Assembly (NCBI RefSeq): GCF_000185845.1
Contig: NZ_GL629647.1
Coordinates: 81,606 to 99,473 of the forward strand
Reading direction: 5' to 3'
From: Segatella salivae DSM 15606
GTDB taxonomy: Bacteria; Bacteroidota; Bacteroidia; Bacteroidales; Bacteroidaceae
DNA length: 17,868 bases
Shown here: in pieces, positions 7,995 to 15,399 of the stretch
Position numbering within the stretch: position 1 is the stretch's first letter
How the letters are laid out: each line of letters starts with the position of its first letter
Position numbers and translations under genes: made by a program
The notes under the pieces: generated by a model
What the model was told of the DNA's origin: nothing
Databases searched by the model: none
What the model saw: the letters and a program-made list of their open reading frames with translations, nothing else

Positions 7995-8403
7995 GTTTGG
8001 AGCTACTTTAATTCTAATTGTGAGTAAAAAACTATCATGTTGTGAAAGTTTCTCATCTTATATGATGCTCATGTCTTTGAATTTAAGGTTGGCTTTCCTT
8101 AGGGCTCACGATACATTGAACACCGATACTATACGAAATCAAAATGCTTTTTAGAAACAAGGGATAGGAGAAGAACTTGTAATCTCTATTGATTTATGGC
8201 ATAATTTAAGTCTAATTATTGTCTGTTTTGACGCTTTTTGCAGTGTGATTTAACTGAGTTTGGAGAATGATGATTGAATGATGTTTTGAGGTTTTCAAGA
8301 CTTACTTTGTGCTGTTGGCGCATTAAGTCAATACAATATAACTGTAATTCTAATAATAAAAACGCTCTTTTATGTGCTTATTTGTAGAAAGAGAAAAAGA
8401 AAA
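7995..8403. other. Intergenic stretch without a credible gene
   Basis: About 400 bp lie between the convergent maf and galK genes. I see no RNA gene, clear promoter or intact reading frame. A 60-codon plus-strand frame begins inside maf (7972) and has no recognisable features. On the minus strand, short protein-like stretches interrupted by stops lie between about 8301 and 8039, which could be vestigial coding DNA or chance. Confidence 0.5.
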
Positions 8404-8427
8404 AGAGGATGCCTTACGACATCCTCT
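8386..8427 (-). terminator. Terminator of the galactose operon
   Basis: On the minus strand an 8-bp stem, AGAGGATG (8420-8427) with CATCCTCT (8404-8411), encloses an 8-nt loop. A pyrimidine, T-rich run follows over about 8386-8403. It lies 28 bp past the galK stop. Confidence 0.85.
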
Positions 8428-8455
8428 CCTATATTCTTGGTTTTTGTTAGATTGA

Positions 8456-9616
8456 TTAACAAACCTTATGTGAGCCTTCGCTGATAACCACAGGATAGAC
8501 TTCTGGTTCATGTCCGTACTTAGCAGCAAACTTAACCTTGGCATCTGCGATAAATTTATCATAGACTTCGTCCTTTACAAGGTTGATAGTGCAGCCACCA
8601 AAGCCACCGCCCATGATTCTGCTTCCTGTCACACCATTCTCTTTTGCGATATCGTTAAGGAAGTCAAGTTCTTCACATGATACTTCATACTCTTTGCTTA
8701 GACCATCGTGAGTCTCATACATCTTTTGACCAACAGTTTCATAATCGCCCTTTTCGAGTGCGTCGCAAACAGCCAAAACGCGGTCTTTCTCACCAAGAAC
8801 AAAGTGTGCGCGCTTGTAGTCTTCTTCTCCAACTTCAGCTCGAACCTCTTCTAATTGTTCCCAAGTGCAGTCACGTAATGTCTCAAACTTGCCTTCTGGA
8901 TGTTTTGCTGCAATGTGTTTTACCACATTCTCGCAGCTATTTCGGCGGTCATTATAAGGACTTCCTGCAAGCTCATGCTTAACTTTAGAGTTCACAAGCA
9001 CTAACTTATAGCCTTGTGGATTGAATGGGAAATATTCAAATTCTCTGCTTCTGCAGTCCAAGCGCATAAGCTTTCCTTCTTGTCCAAAGACGCTTGCAAA
9101 CTGGTCCATGATACCACATTTTACACCGATATATTTGTGTTCTGTAGCTTGTCCGGCAAGTGCCAAGTCCCATTTAGATACTTTGTTGTTACCAAAAAGG
9201 TCATTAAGTGCGAAAGCAAAGCAGCTTTCAAGCGCTGCACTTGAAGACATTCCAGCACCTAATGGCACGTCACCATAGAACGCAGCATTAAAGCCTTCAA
9301 CTTCTACACCAAGGCTCTTCATCTCTTGAATGATGCCATAAATGTAACGTGCCCAGCTTGCACGAGGACCATTGGGGTCGTCTACTTTGAACTCAACTCG
9401 GTCCTTAAGATCGATTGAATAGAGCATAACCGTGTTGGTTCCGTTAGGGCGAATCTCAGCCATTATGCCTTTATCTACGGCTCCAGGAAATACAAAACCA
9501 CCATTATAATCAGTGTGTTCACCAATCAAGTTGATTCTTCCAGGAGACATATAGATGTTTCCAGTCTTACCATCAAAATGCTTAATAAAGCGACTTCTAA
9601 CTTTTTCAATGTCCAT
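8456..9616 (-). CDS. galK: Galactokinase
   Basis: It phosphorylates alpha-D-galactose with ATP to galactose-1-phosphate, the first committed step of the Leloir pathway, in the cytoplasm. The 386-residue protein has the GHMP kinase layout: the galactokinase signature GRINLIGEHTDYNGG (26-40), the ATP-binding loop PLGAGMSSSAALE (118-130), GIMDQFAS with catalytic base Asp171, and the third motif GSRIMGGGFGGCTI (331-344). Arg27 is present as in active enzymes. Its length matches typical galactokinases (380-400). It is the last gene of a galM-transporter-galK operon, 85 bp after the transporter with a weak hairpin between. galT and galE are not in the window, so the next Leloir steps must be encoded elsewhere or handled differently. 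Confidence 0.97.
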   Translation of the reverse strand: MDIEKVRSRFIKHFDGKTGNIYMSPGRINLIGEHTDYNGGFVFPGAVDKGIMAEIRPNGTNTVMLYSIDLKDRVEFKVDDPNGPRASWARYIYGIIQEMKSLGVEVEGFNAAFYGDVPLGAGMSSSAALESCFAFALNDLFGNNKVSKWDLALAGQATEHKYIGVKCGIMDQFASVFGQEGKLMRLDCRSREFEYFPFNPQGYKLVLVNSKVKHELAGSPYNDRRNSCENVVKHIAAKHPEGKFETLRDCTWEQLEEVRAEVGEEDYKRAHFVLGEKDRVLAVCDALEKGDYETVGQKMYETHDGLSKEYEVSCEELDFLNDIAKENGVTGSRIMGGGFGGCTINLVKDEVYDKFIADAKVKFAAKYGHEPEVYPVVISEGSHKVC

Positions 9617-9650
9617 AATTAAATAGATTTAGATTGTGTCTTGGGTTAAA

Positions 9651-9688
9651 AAGTATAAAACCCTCAAATTGAACATACAAAATGAGGG
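9651..9688 (-). terminator. Weak intercistronic hairpin between transporter and galK
   Basis: Read on the minus strand, CCCTCA (9683-9688) pairs with TGAGGG (9661-9666) in a 6-bp stem, with a further short A/T pairing inside. A TTTT and then another T run follow (9651-9660). It could lower galK expression relative to the transporter or act as an mRNA end. It is too weak to be a sure terminator. Confidence 0.5.
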
Positions 9689-9701
9689 CTTAGGTTATAG
9701 T

Positions 9702-11015
9702 TTAATCTACAGGAATATCTTTATTTACATTCTTGCTTCCGATGAGTGCATAGTAGCACATGAAAGCCAAAGCAACAAGAGGTACAATATAAGAGAACAT
9801 GTAAGAAGAGTTGTCTGCAATGAAATTTTGGAATAAAGGAAGCAGACCTCCACCGACAACCATCATCATAAAGATTCCTGAAGCGGCTGCAGAGTACTTA
9901 CCAAGTCCTTCTGTTGCCAGGTTAAAAATACTGCTCCACATGATTGAAGTGCAGAGACCGCAGAGCACTAACAATAGTGCTGCAACAGGAACGACTACCA
10001 TTTGGAATGATGTTCCAGTGAAAACGGGCATAGAAACTGTTGTAGATTTGCCTAAAACCATAGCCAAGACAATCAGTATCATGCCTGTAATTGTTGTGAT
10101 AATCATCATAGAACGGCTTGAAACCTTACCGCCAATGAAACTTCCAATGAAGCGTCCTACCAACATTAAGAACCAATATGTTCCTGCAACGAAACCGCCA
10201 ATAGCTGCTGCATTCGTTAGTAAGCCTGCACCCTTTGCAGAAGTATCGCTGATGTAGAAGTTCAATGTACCAGGAATACCAACCTCAACACCGACATAAA
10301 CGAATATGGCAATTGTGCCAAGAACGAAATGACGGAAAGCCCAAGGACTATGTTCAAAGACTGTCTTACTTGTCGTCTTACCCATCTCTGGGTCTGCAAT
10401 TGGGATGAAAAGCAGTACTACAAATGCTGAAGCGAATACGCCTAAGGCAATAAAGAGAACAAGGTTTACATTAGCCATCTTTGTGGTTGCTGTAACTGTT
10501 CCAATGAGTGCACCAACCAACATCGGTGTTAGTGTTCCGGATAATGAGTTGAGTGTACCTCCGATAAGATTTAACTGATTGCCTCGGTTACCGCCACCTC
10601 CGAGTAAGTTTAGCATTGGATTAACGACAGTATTGAGAATACATACAGCGAAACCACTAATGAAAGCACCGAAGAGATATACAGCAAAACCACTTACGTC
10701 AGCACCAAATTTACCAGAGATAAATTGAATGAAGACACCAACAAAGCCTGTTGCAATACCTGTTAGGGCCGTGTTCTTGTAGCCAATCTTAGTTAGTAAC
10801 TTACCGGCAGGGATTCCCATGAAGAGATAGGCGAGGAAGTTCATTGCATTACCAAGCATACCTATCATGTTCTCACTACCCGTTCCGTTGAATACGTTTT
10901 TCCAAATTACACCGATAGGAGCCGCGAGATTTGTAACGAAAGAAATCATCGCGAAGAGAAACATCATTGTGATGATCGCAATGATGTTTCCTTGTTGTTT
11001 TGTGTTTTTTTCCAT
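9702..11015 (-). CDS. MFS sugar transporter, FucP/GluP-type (glucose/galactose)
   Basis: This 437-residue integral membrane protein has about 11-12 hydrophobic segments (for example IIAIITMMFLFAMISFVTNL near the N-terminus), typical of the FucP-like branch of the major facilitator superfamily: proton- or sodium-coupled symporters for fucose, glucose or galactose. The loop PAGKLLTKIGYK (about residues 69-80) matches the MFS A-motif position, and a long Gly/Asn-rich loop (LLGGGGNRGNQLN) sits near mid-protein. Position decides the likely substrate: the gene lies between galM, 13 bp upstream, and galK, so galactose uptake across the inner membrane is the best guess, with glucose also possible. 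The extra internal segments rule out a 6-TM half transporter. The name gluP is not assigned because specificity cannot be read from sequence. Confidence 0.88.
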   Translation of the reverse strand: MEKNTKQQGNIIAIITMMFLFAMISFVTNLAAPIGVIWKNVFNGTGSENMIGMLGNAMNFLAYLFMGIPAGKLLTKIGYKNTALTGIATGFVGVFIQFISGKFGADVSGFAVYLFGAFISGFAVCILNTVVNPMLNLLGGGGNRGNQLNLIGGTLNSLSGTLTPMLVGALIGTVTATTKMANVNLVLFIALGVFASAFVVLLFIPIADPEMGKTTSKTVFEHSPWAFRHFVLGTIAIFVYVGVEVGIPGTLNFYISDTSAKGAGLLTNAAAIGGFVAGTYWFLMLVGRFIGSFIGGKVSSRSMMIITTITGMILIVLAMVLGKSTTVSMPVFTGTSFQMVVVPVAALLLVLCGLCTSIMWSSIFNLATEGLGKYSAAASGIFMMMVVGGGLLPLFQNFIADNSSYMFSYIVPLVALAFMCYYALIGSKNVNKDIPVD

Positions 11016-11028
11016 TTATTTATTTGAA

Positions 11029-12117
11029 TTATTTGTCTATTCCGAATTTGTAGATGGTTTTTTGCTTGTATTGTTCCCCTGGATTTAAGACAACAGAAGG
11101 GAAATAAGGCCGATTTGGACTATCAGGGAAGTGCTCAGCTTCAAAGCATACAGCAGAGCGGCGAGGGTAAGTAGCACCATGAGTGCCTTTCATACCATTC
11201 TCAAAGTTTCCTGTATACATCTGAACTCCTGGTTCTGTGGTATACATTTCCATTGTACGTCCACTATTAGGCTCTACAATCTTTGCTGCAAAACTTAATT
11301 CTCCTTCTTCTTTTTTGTTAAGTACGAAGCAATGATCATAGCCAGAACCATTCTTAATTTGTTCGTTATCATCATTGATTCGCTTTCCAATCGCTTGAGG
11401 TTTACGGAAGTCAAATGGCGTTCCTTCTACCTTTAGAATCTCTCCTGTGGGGATGCTTGTCTCATCAATGGGGATATAGAAATCGGCATTGAGTTCGCAT
11501 TCAAGCGTGTCTATTGTAGGAGTGGGGTTGGCAATTCCTGCTAATGAGAAGAAAGCGTGGTGTGTTAGATTAATGATTGTCTTCTTGTTTGTGCATGCTA
11601 AGTAATCAATCACTAACTCGTTATCATCGTTAAATGTATAAACGACAGTCGTTTTCAGCTCTCCAGAAAATCCTTCTTCACCATAAGATGATACATAATG
11701 TAGTACGAGAGCTTGCTCATTCATCAACTCTGCATCCCAAACTTTATCGTTGAATCCCTTCTTTCCACCATGCAAAGAGTTTGGACCATTGTTGATAGGC
11801 AGGCAATATTCTTTGCCATGCAACTGGAATCGTCCTTTTGCGATACGATTTCCAAATCGTCCAATGAGTCTACTTAAGTATGGTTCAGGAGAGTTGATAA
11901 CATCATTAATGTTATCGTGTCCTTGAATAACATTCGCATAGTTTCCTTCTCTGTCAGGAACCATGATGGCAACTACTGCACCGCCATAATTAGTGATGGC
12001 TACTTCGTTACCCAAAGCATTGCGAAGGATATACAAGTCTGTTTTTTTTCCATTTACTGTTGTTTGAAAATCTTCACGTTTCAAGCCACAGATGTTTTCG
12101 TTTGGGACTGTGTTCAT
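11029..12117 (-). CDS. galM: Aldose 1-epimerase (galactose mutarotase)
   Basis: It interconverts alpha and beta anomers of galactose (and other aldoses), supplying the alpha form that GalK uses. The 362-residue protein carries the mutarotase active-site elements: NGPNSLHGG with His116, NLTHHAFFSL with His187 (catalytic acid position), a substrate-binding Asp in SGYDHCFVL, and Glu326 in CFEAEHFPDSPN (catalytic base position). Some mutarotases carry a signal peptide. This one does not, so it should be cytoplasmic. It is the first gene of the galactose operon, with a good promoter at 12155-12186, and the transporter starts 13 bp after its stop. Confidence 0.96.
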   Translation of the reverse strand: MNTVPNENICGLKREDFQTTVNGKKTDLYILRNALGNEVAITNYGGAVVAIMVPDREGNYANVIQGHDNINDVINSPEPYLSRLIGRFGNRIAKGRFQLHGKEYCLPINNGPNSLHGGKKGFNDKVWDAELMNEQALVLHYVSSYGEEGFSGELKTTVVYTFNDDNELVIDYLACTNKKTIINLTHHAFFSLAGIANPTPTIDTLECELNADFYIPIDETSIPTGEILKVEGTPFDFRKPQAIGKRINDDNEQIKNGSGYDHCFVLNKKEEGELSFAAKIVEPNSGRTMEMYTTEPGVQMYTGNFENGMKGTHGATYPRRSAVCFEAEHFPDSPNRPYFPSVVLNPGEQYKQKTIYKFGIDK

Positions 12118-12154
12118 AATATCTTTTAGTTTTTAGTTATATTCAATCTCCCTG

Positions 12155-12186
12155 CAAAGTAAATAAAAAATAACGACTTACCCAAA
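12155..12186 (-). promoter_or_regulatory. Promoter of the galM operon
   Basis: On the minus strand a TTTG (12183-12186) and TTACTTTG followed by C (12155-12162) are separated by exactly 20 bp, the normal Bacteroidetes sigma-factor spacing. The -7 box differs from TAnnTTTG by one base. It lies 37 bp upstream of the galM ATG and gives the galactose genes transcription independent of the grpE operon. Confidence 0.75.
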
Positions 12187-12217
12187 CGAAACAGTATAAA
12201 TCTTTCTTAATTTTTGA

Positions 12218-13501
12218 TTATTTTTCAACAGGTGAAAGCAAGTCTGCAACAATATAGCTTGACCCTCCAACAAAGATGAAGTCATTACTATTTGCATCGT
12301 TTAATGCCTGCTGATAGGCGGCCTTTACATTATTATATAGGTGGCCATTAAGGTTGAATTGTTTAGCAATCTGTGCAACTTTCTCGGCAGGGATAGCTCG
12401 TTTGGTTGATGCCTGCGTCCAATAATAGGTTGCATTTTGAGGGAGCATGCGCATTACTGTCATAATATCTTTATCATCTACCATACCGAATACCATTTTA
12501 AGTTGCTTGCAAGGTTGTGCTTGTATTTGTCTGGCAAGGTAGGTCCAACCGCCAACATTGTGGCCCGTATCGCACACTACTTTAGGTGATTCGCGTAAAG
12601 TCATCCATCTACCAATGAGATGTGTCAGTATTGTCACATGGTCTAAAGCTGGTAATTGATTTGTTAAGTTAACTCCCAATGTCTTTAATACGTTGACGGA
12701 ATTTAGTACTGTATTCATATTTTTGACCTGATAGTCGCCCATAAGTTCAGCATGGAAGGTTCCAAAATGCTTGGTTTGATAAATTCTTCCACCTGAAAGG
12801 TCGATTTCACTGCTAATAACTTCTGGGGTATCTTGCGCAAAAAAAATAGGGCTTTGCAGTTCTTTTGCCTTATTTTCAAAAACAGGTCGTGTCTCATTTG
12901 TGTATTCTCCAATAACTACTGGGACGCCTTTCTTAATGATTCCAGCCTTTTCATAGGCAATCTTGGCTAATGTGTTACCAAGAAATTGCGTATGATCCAA
13001 GCTGATATTTGTTATAATTGATAGAATAGGGGAAATGATATTTGTCGAATCCAAGCGTCCTCCGAGTCCTACTTCAATAACTGCAATATCAACTTGTTGT
13101 TCTGCAAAATATTTAAATGCCAAGGCTGTTGTCAGTTCAAAGAAGCTTGGATGAATGGTTTCAAAGAAGTCGTGTTCTTGTTGAACGAAATCAATTACGG
13201 CCTGTTCACTAATACATTCTCCGTTGACTCTTATGCGTTCGCGGAAATCTATGATATGAGGTGAGGTGTAAAGTCCAACTTTATACCCTTTCTGTTGTAG
13301 CATTGCAGCTAATGAATGCGAACAAGATCCTTTCCCATTTGTGCCTGCGATGTGAATCGTTTTATAGTGCTGGTGGGGATGATTAAAGTGTTCATCTAAG
13401 GCTAAGATGTTATCTAATCCCTCTTTATACGCAGAAGCACCCACATGTTCGAAAACAGGGGTGCTGTTAAAAAGATAATTTGTAGTCTCTTTATAGTTCA
13501 T
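12218..13501 (-). CDS. folC: Bifunctional folylpolyglutamate synthase/dihydrofolate synthase
   Basis: It ligates glutamate to dihydropteroate and adds further glutamates to folates, which keeps folate in the cell. The 427-residue protein has the Mur-ligase-like fold signatures: P-loop IAGTNGKGS (51-59), TSPHIIDFRERI (79-90), EVGLGGRLDSTN (143-154), SLDHTQFLG (167-175) and a C-terminal-domain CDTGHN corresponding to the usual DGAHN. The frame remains open to 13639, but the 46 extra residues lie inside dnaJ and are basic and unlike FolC. The ATG at 13501 lies 4 bp after the dnaJ stop and is the natural start. It is the last gene of grpE-dnaJ-folC. No clear terminator hairpin follows, so some transcription may continue into galM. 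Confidence 0.94.
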   Translation of the reverse strand: MNYKETTNYLFNSTPVFEHVGASAYKEGLDNILALDEHFNHPHQHYKTIHIAGTNGKGSCSHSLAAMLQQKGYKVGLYTSPHIIDFRERIRVNGECISEQAVIDFVQQEHDFFETIHPSFFELTTALAFKYFAEQQVDIAVIEVGLGGRLDSTNIISPILSIITNISLDHTQFLGNTLAKIAYEKAGIIKKGVPVVIGEYTNETRPVFENKAKELQSPIFFAQDTPEVISSEIDLSGGRIYQTKHFGTFHAELMGDYQVKNMNTVLNSVNVLKTLGVNLTNQLPALDHVTILTHLIGRWMTLRESPKVVCDTGHNVGGWTYLARQIQAQPCKQLKMVFGMVDDKDIMTVMRMLPQNATYYWTQASTKRAIPAEKVAQIAKQFNLNGHLYNNVKAAYQQALNDANSNDFIFVGGSSYIVADLLSPVEK

Positions 13502-13505
13502 TTTG

Positions 13506-14678
13506 TCAATTGAAATAGTTCTTAAATCTCTGGAAGATGGTTTGTTTCGTACTCTCATCTCCTTTGAAATTATCGCTATTCTTAAATTTCTCAATTGCTG
13601 CTTTCTCTTCTTTATCGAGCGTCTTTGGTATATATACACTGATGTTTACTACCAAATCACCCATTCCTGAACCATATCCCTGCACAGCAGGCAGGCCTTT
13701 TCCACGAAGCCGAAGCGTTTTTCCGGGTTGTGTACCAGCATCAATTTTAATCTTAACTTTAGTGCCTTGTATCGTCGGAATCTCTACTTCTCCACTGAGT
13801 ATTGCCGTTGGTATATCTAAAAGAAGATTGTAGATGACGTCTTGTCCATCTCTGATAAAGGTATCATTTGGTTGTTCTTCAATGTAAACTTGAATATCTC
13901 CATTGACGCCATTACGCATTCCTGCATTACCTTTTCCTGGGACATTGACAACCATTCCTTGAGCGACACCAGCCGGAATTTGTATTTCAACGACTTCTTC
14001 TCCTTTGACTACACCTGTTCCGCCGCAGTCTTTACATTTATTTTTGATTATCGTTCCTTCACCATGGCAGTCTGGACATTCGGTTTGTGTTTGCATCATA
14101 CCGAGCATTGTGCGTACTGTTTTTGTGACAACACCATGTCCTCCACACTTAGGGCAGGTCTCGCTACTGCTTCCCGGCTCTGCACCATTGCCATGACAAT
14201 GTTCACATGACACATCCTTACGCACCTTAAACTTCTTGGTAACGCCAGTAGCAATCTCCTGTAATGTAAGACTTACTTTCAATCTTAGGTCTGCACCACG
14301 ATATTGTGCGTGGCGAAAACCACCACCACCTCCGGTACTTCCAAAGCCGCCGAAGCCTCCGCCATGTCCTCCAAAGATATCACCGAACATAGAGAAAATG
14401 TCATCCATATTCATGTTTCCGCTGAAACCACCTCCGAAGCCACTTGCACCTTGCATACCTTCAAAACCAAATTGGTCATATTGTTGGCGTTTCTGAGGAT
14501 CACGTAACACATCGTATGCCTCTGCAGCTTCCTTAAATTTTTCCTCAGCCTCTTTGTTTCCGGGGTTTCTGTCAGGGTGATACTTAATGGCAATCTTGCG
14601 ATATGCAGCCTTAATCTCTGTATCAGTAGCGGTTCTTTCTACATTAAGAATCTCGTAATAGTCTCTTTTCTCTGCCAT
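13506..14678 (-). CDS. dnaJ: Chaperone DnaJ (type I Hsp40)
   Basis: It delivers unfolded proteins to DnaK and stimulates its ATPase. The 390-residue protein has the full type I layout: J domain 1-70 with HPD at 34-36; a long Gly/Phe-rich linker at about 71-122; four zinc-binding repeats CEHCHGNG (158-165), CPKCGGHG (175-182), CPDCHGEG (201-208) and CKDCGGTG (215-222); then the two beta-sandwich substrate-binding domains. All eight zinc Cys are present. It follows grpE after 16 bp and is followed by folC after 4 bp. dnaK is not in the window, as is common in Bacteroidetes. The MAEKRDYYEIL start is the family norm. Confidence 0.97.
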   Translation of the reverse strand: MAEKRDYYEILNVERTATDTEIKAAYRKIAIKYHPDRNPGNKEAEEKFKEAAEAYDVLRDPQKRQQYDQFGFEGMQGASGFGGGFSGNMNMDDIFSMFGDIFGGHGGGFGGFGSTGGGGGFRHAQYRGADLRLKVSLTLQEIATGVTKKFKVRKDVSCEHCHGNGAEPGSSSETCPKCGGHGVVTKTVRTMLGMMQTQTECPDCHGEGTIIKNKCKDCGGTGVVKGEEVVEIQIPAGVAQGMVVNVPGKGNAGMRNGVNGDIQVYIEEQPNDTFIRDGQDVIYNLLLDIPTAILSGEVEIPTIQGTKVKIKIDAGTQPGKTLRLRGKGLPAVQGYGSGMGDLVVNISVYIPKTLDKEEKAAIEKFKNSDNFKGDESTKQTIFQRFKNYFN

Positions 14679-14694
14679 GGTTAATTGTGTATCA

Positions 14695-15270
14695 TTATTG
14701 ACCTACAGCCACTTTTGCGTGTCTAATCACTTTATCATTCATTGTATAACCTGATTGTACGCAGTCAATTACTTTTCCTTTCTTGTCATCTCCCATTCCT
14801 GGAACCATGGCAACAGCCTCATGGTAGTCGGTATTGAAATCGGCTTTATCCGTTTCAATCTTTTTGACACCCATGCTTTCAAGGGTCTTTATGAATTTAT
14901 TGAAAATCATTTGCATGCCTTCTTTGATTGCTGTTGCATCTTTAGTTTCATTACTTAGCGCACGCTCGAAGTCGTCAAGAATAGGCAATATGTCTGTAAC
15001 AGCTTTGCGACCTCCATTTAAAATCAACTCAGCCTTTTCTTTGTTGGTTCTTTTTCTGAAGTTATCAAATTCTGCAATTGTGCGTAACAATTGATCTTTG
15101 AGCTTCGCATTTTCATCCTGTAAGTTTTCTACAGGATTCTGTTCTTTCTCTTCTGACGATTCTTCAGCTGCCTTTTCGCAATGCTTCTCGGCAGATTCTG
15201 TCTCTTTATTATTGTGTCCAACCTCGATGTTTTCTTGTTCTTCGGCAGACACATTCTGGTTTTCTTTCAT
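14695..15270 (-). CDS. grpE: Nucleotide exchange factor GrpE
   Basis: It releases ADP from DnaK and so completes the chaperone cycle begun by DnaJ. The 191-residue protein has an acidic disordered head at about 1-45, a long coiled coil at about 47-85 with FDNFRKRT (68-75), a four-helix segment with LPILDDFERAL (95-105), and the C-terminal beta domain that contacts DnaK: HEAVAMVP (150-157), then GYTMNDKVIRHAKVAVG at the end. Its length is usual. It is the first gene of grpE-dnaJ-folC. The 57-bp leader has no clear TAnnTTTG box, so the promoter is undefined and heat-shock control cannot be judged from sequence. Confidence 0.95.
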   Translation of the reverse strand: MKENQNVSAEEQENIEVGHNNKETESAEKHCEKAAEESSEEKEQNPVENLQDENAKLKDQLLRTIAEFDNFRKRTNKEKAELILNGGRKAVTDILPILDDFERALSNETKDATAIKEGMQMIFNKFIKTLESMGVKKIETDKADFNTDYHEAVAMVPGMGDDKKGKVIDCVQSGYTMNDKVIRHAKVAVGQ

Positions 15271-15327
15271 ACGTTCTACTTTTAATTGTTACATTTGTTT
15301 GTTATGGTAAATCACAAAAAGCATGCC

Positions 15328-15394
15328 AAAAGCACCAAAGACACGTTGCTCTGTCTGAATAACAGACTTTGTTCTCGTGGTCTTTGGTGCTTTT
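15328..15394 (-). terminator. Long composite terminator between the ABC-F gene and grpE
   Basis: A perfect 15-bp stem, AAAAGCACCAAAGAC (15328-15342) with GTCTTTGGTGCTTTT (15380-15394), is extended inward by 3 bp with a one-base bulge. It holds a smaller inner hairpin, GTCTG-AATAA-CAGAC (15353-15367). T runs on both sides suit either direction. On the minus strand it ends the ABC-F transcript 5 bp past its stop codon. Confidence 0.88.
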
Positions 15395-15399
15395 ATGGT

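Noticed and set aside
7972..8154. 60-codon plus-strand frame after maf
   Set aside because: It begins inside maf, has no promoter or recognised features, and its composition does not look coding.
13502..13639. N-terminal extension of folC by 46 residues
   Set aside because: It lies inside dnaJ, is basic and unlike FolC, and the ATG at 13501 fits the family and the operon spacing.
13537..14507. Several open frames on the plus strand opposite dnaJ
   Set aside because: They are antisense shadows produced by the Gly- and Cys-rich codons of dnaJ. No start signals support them.
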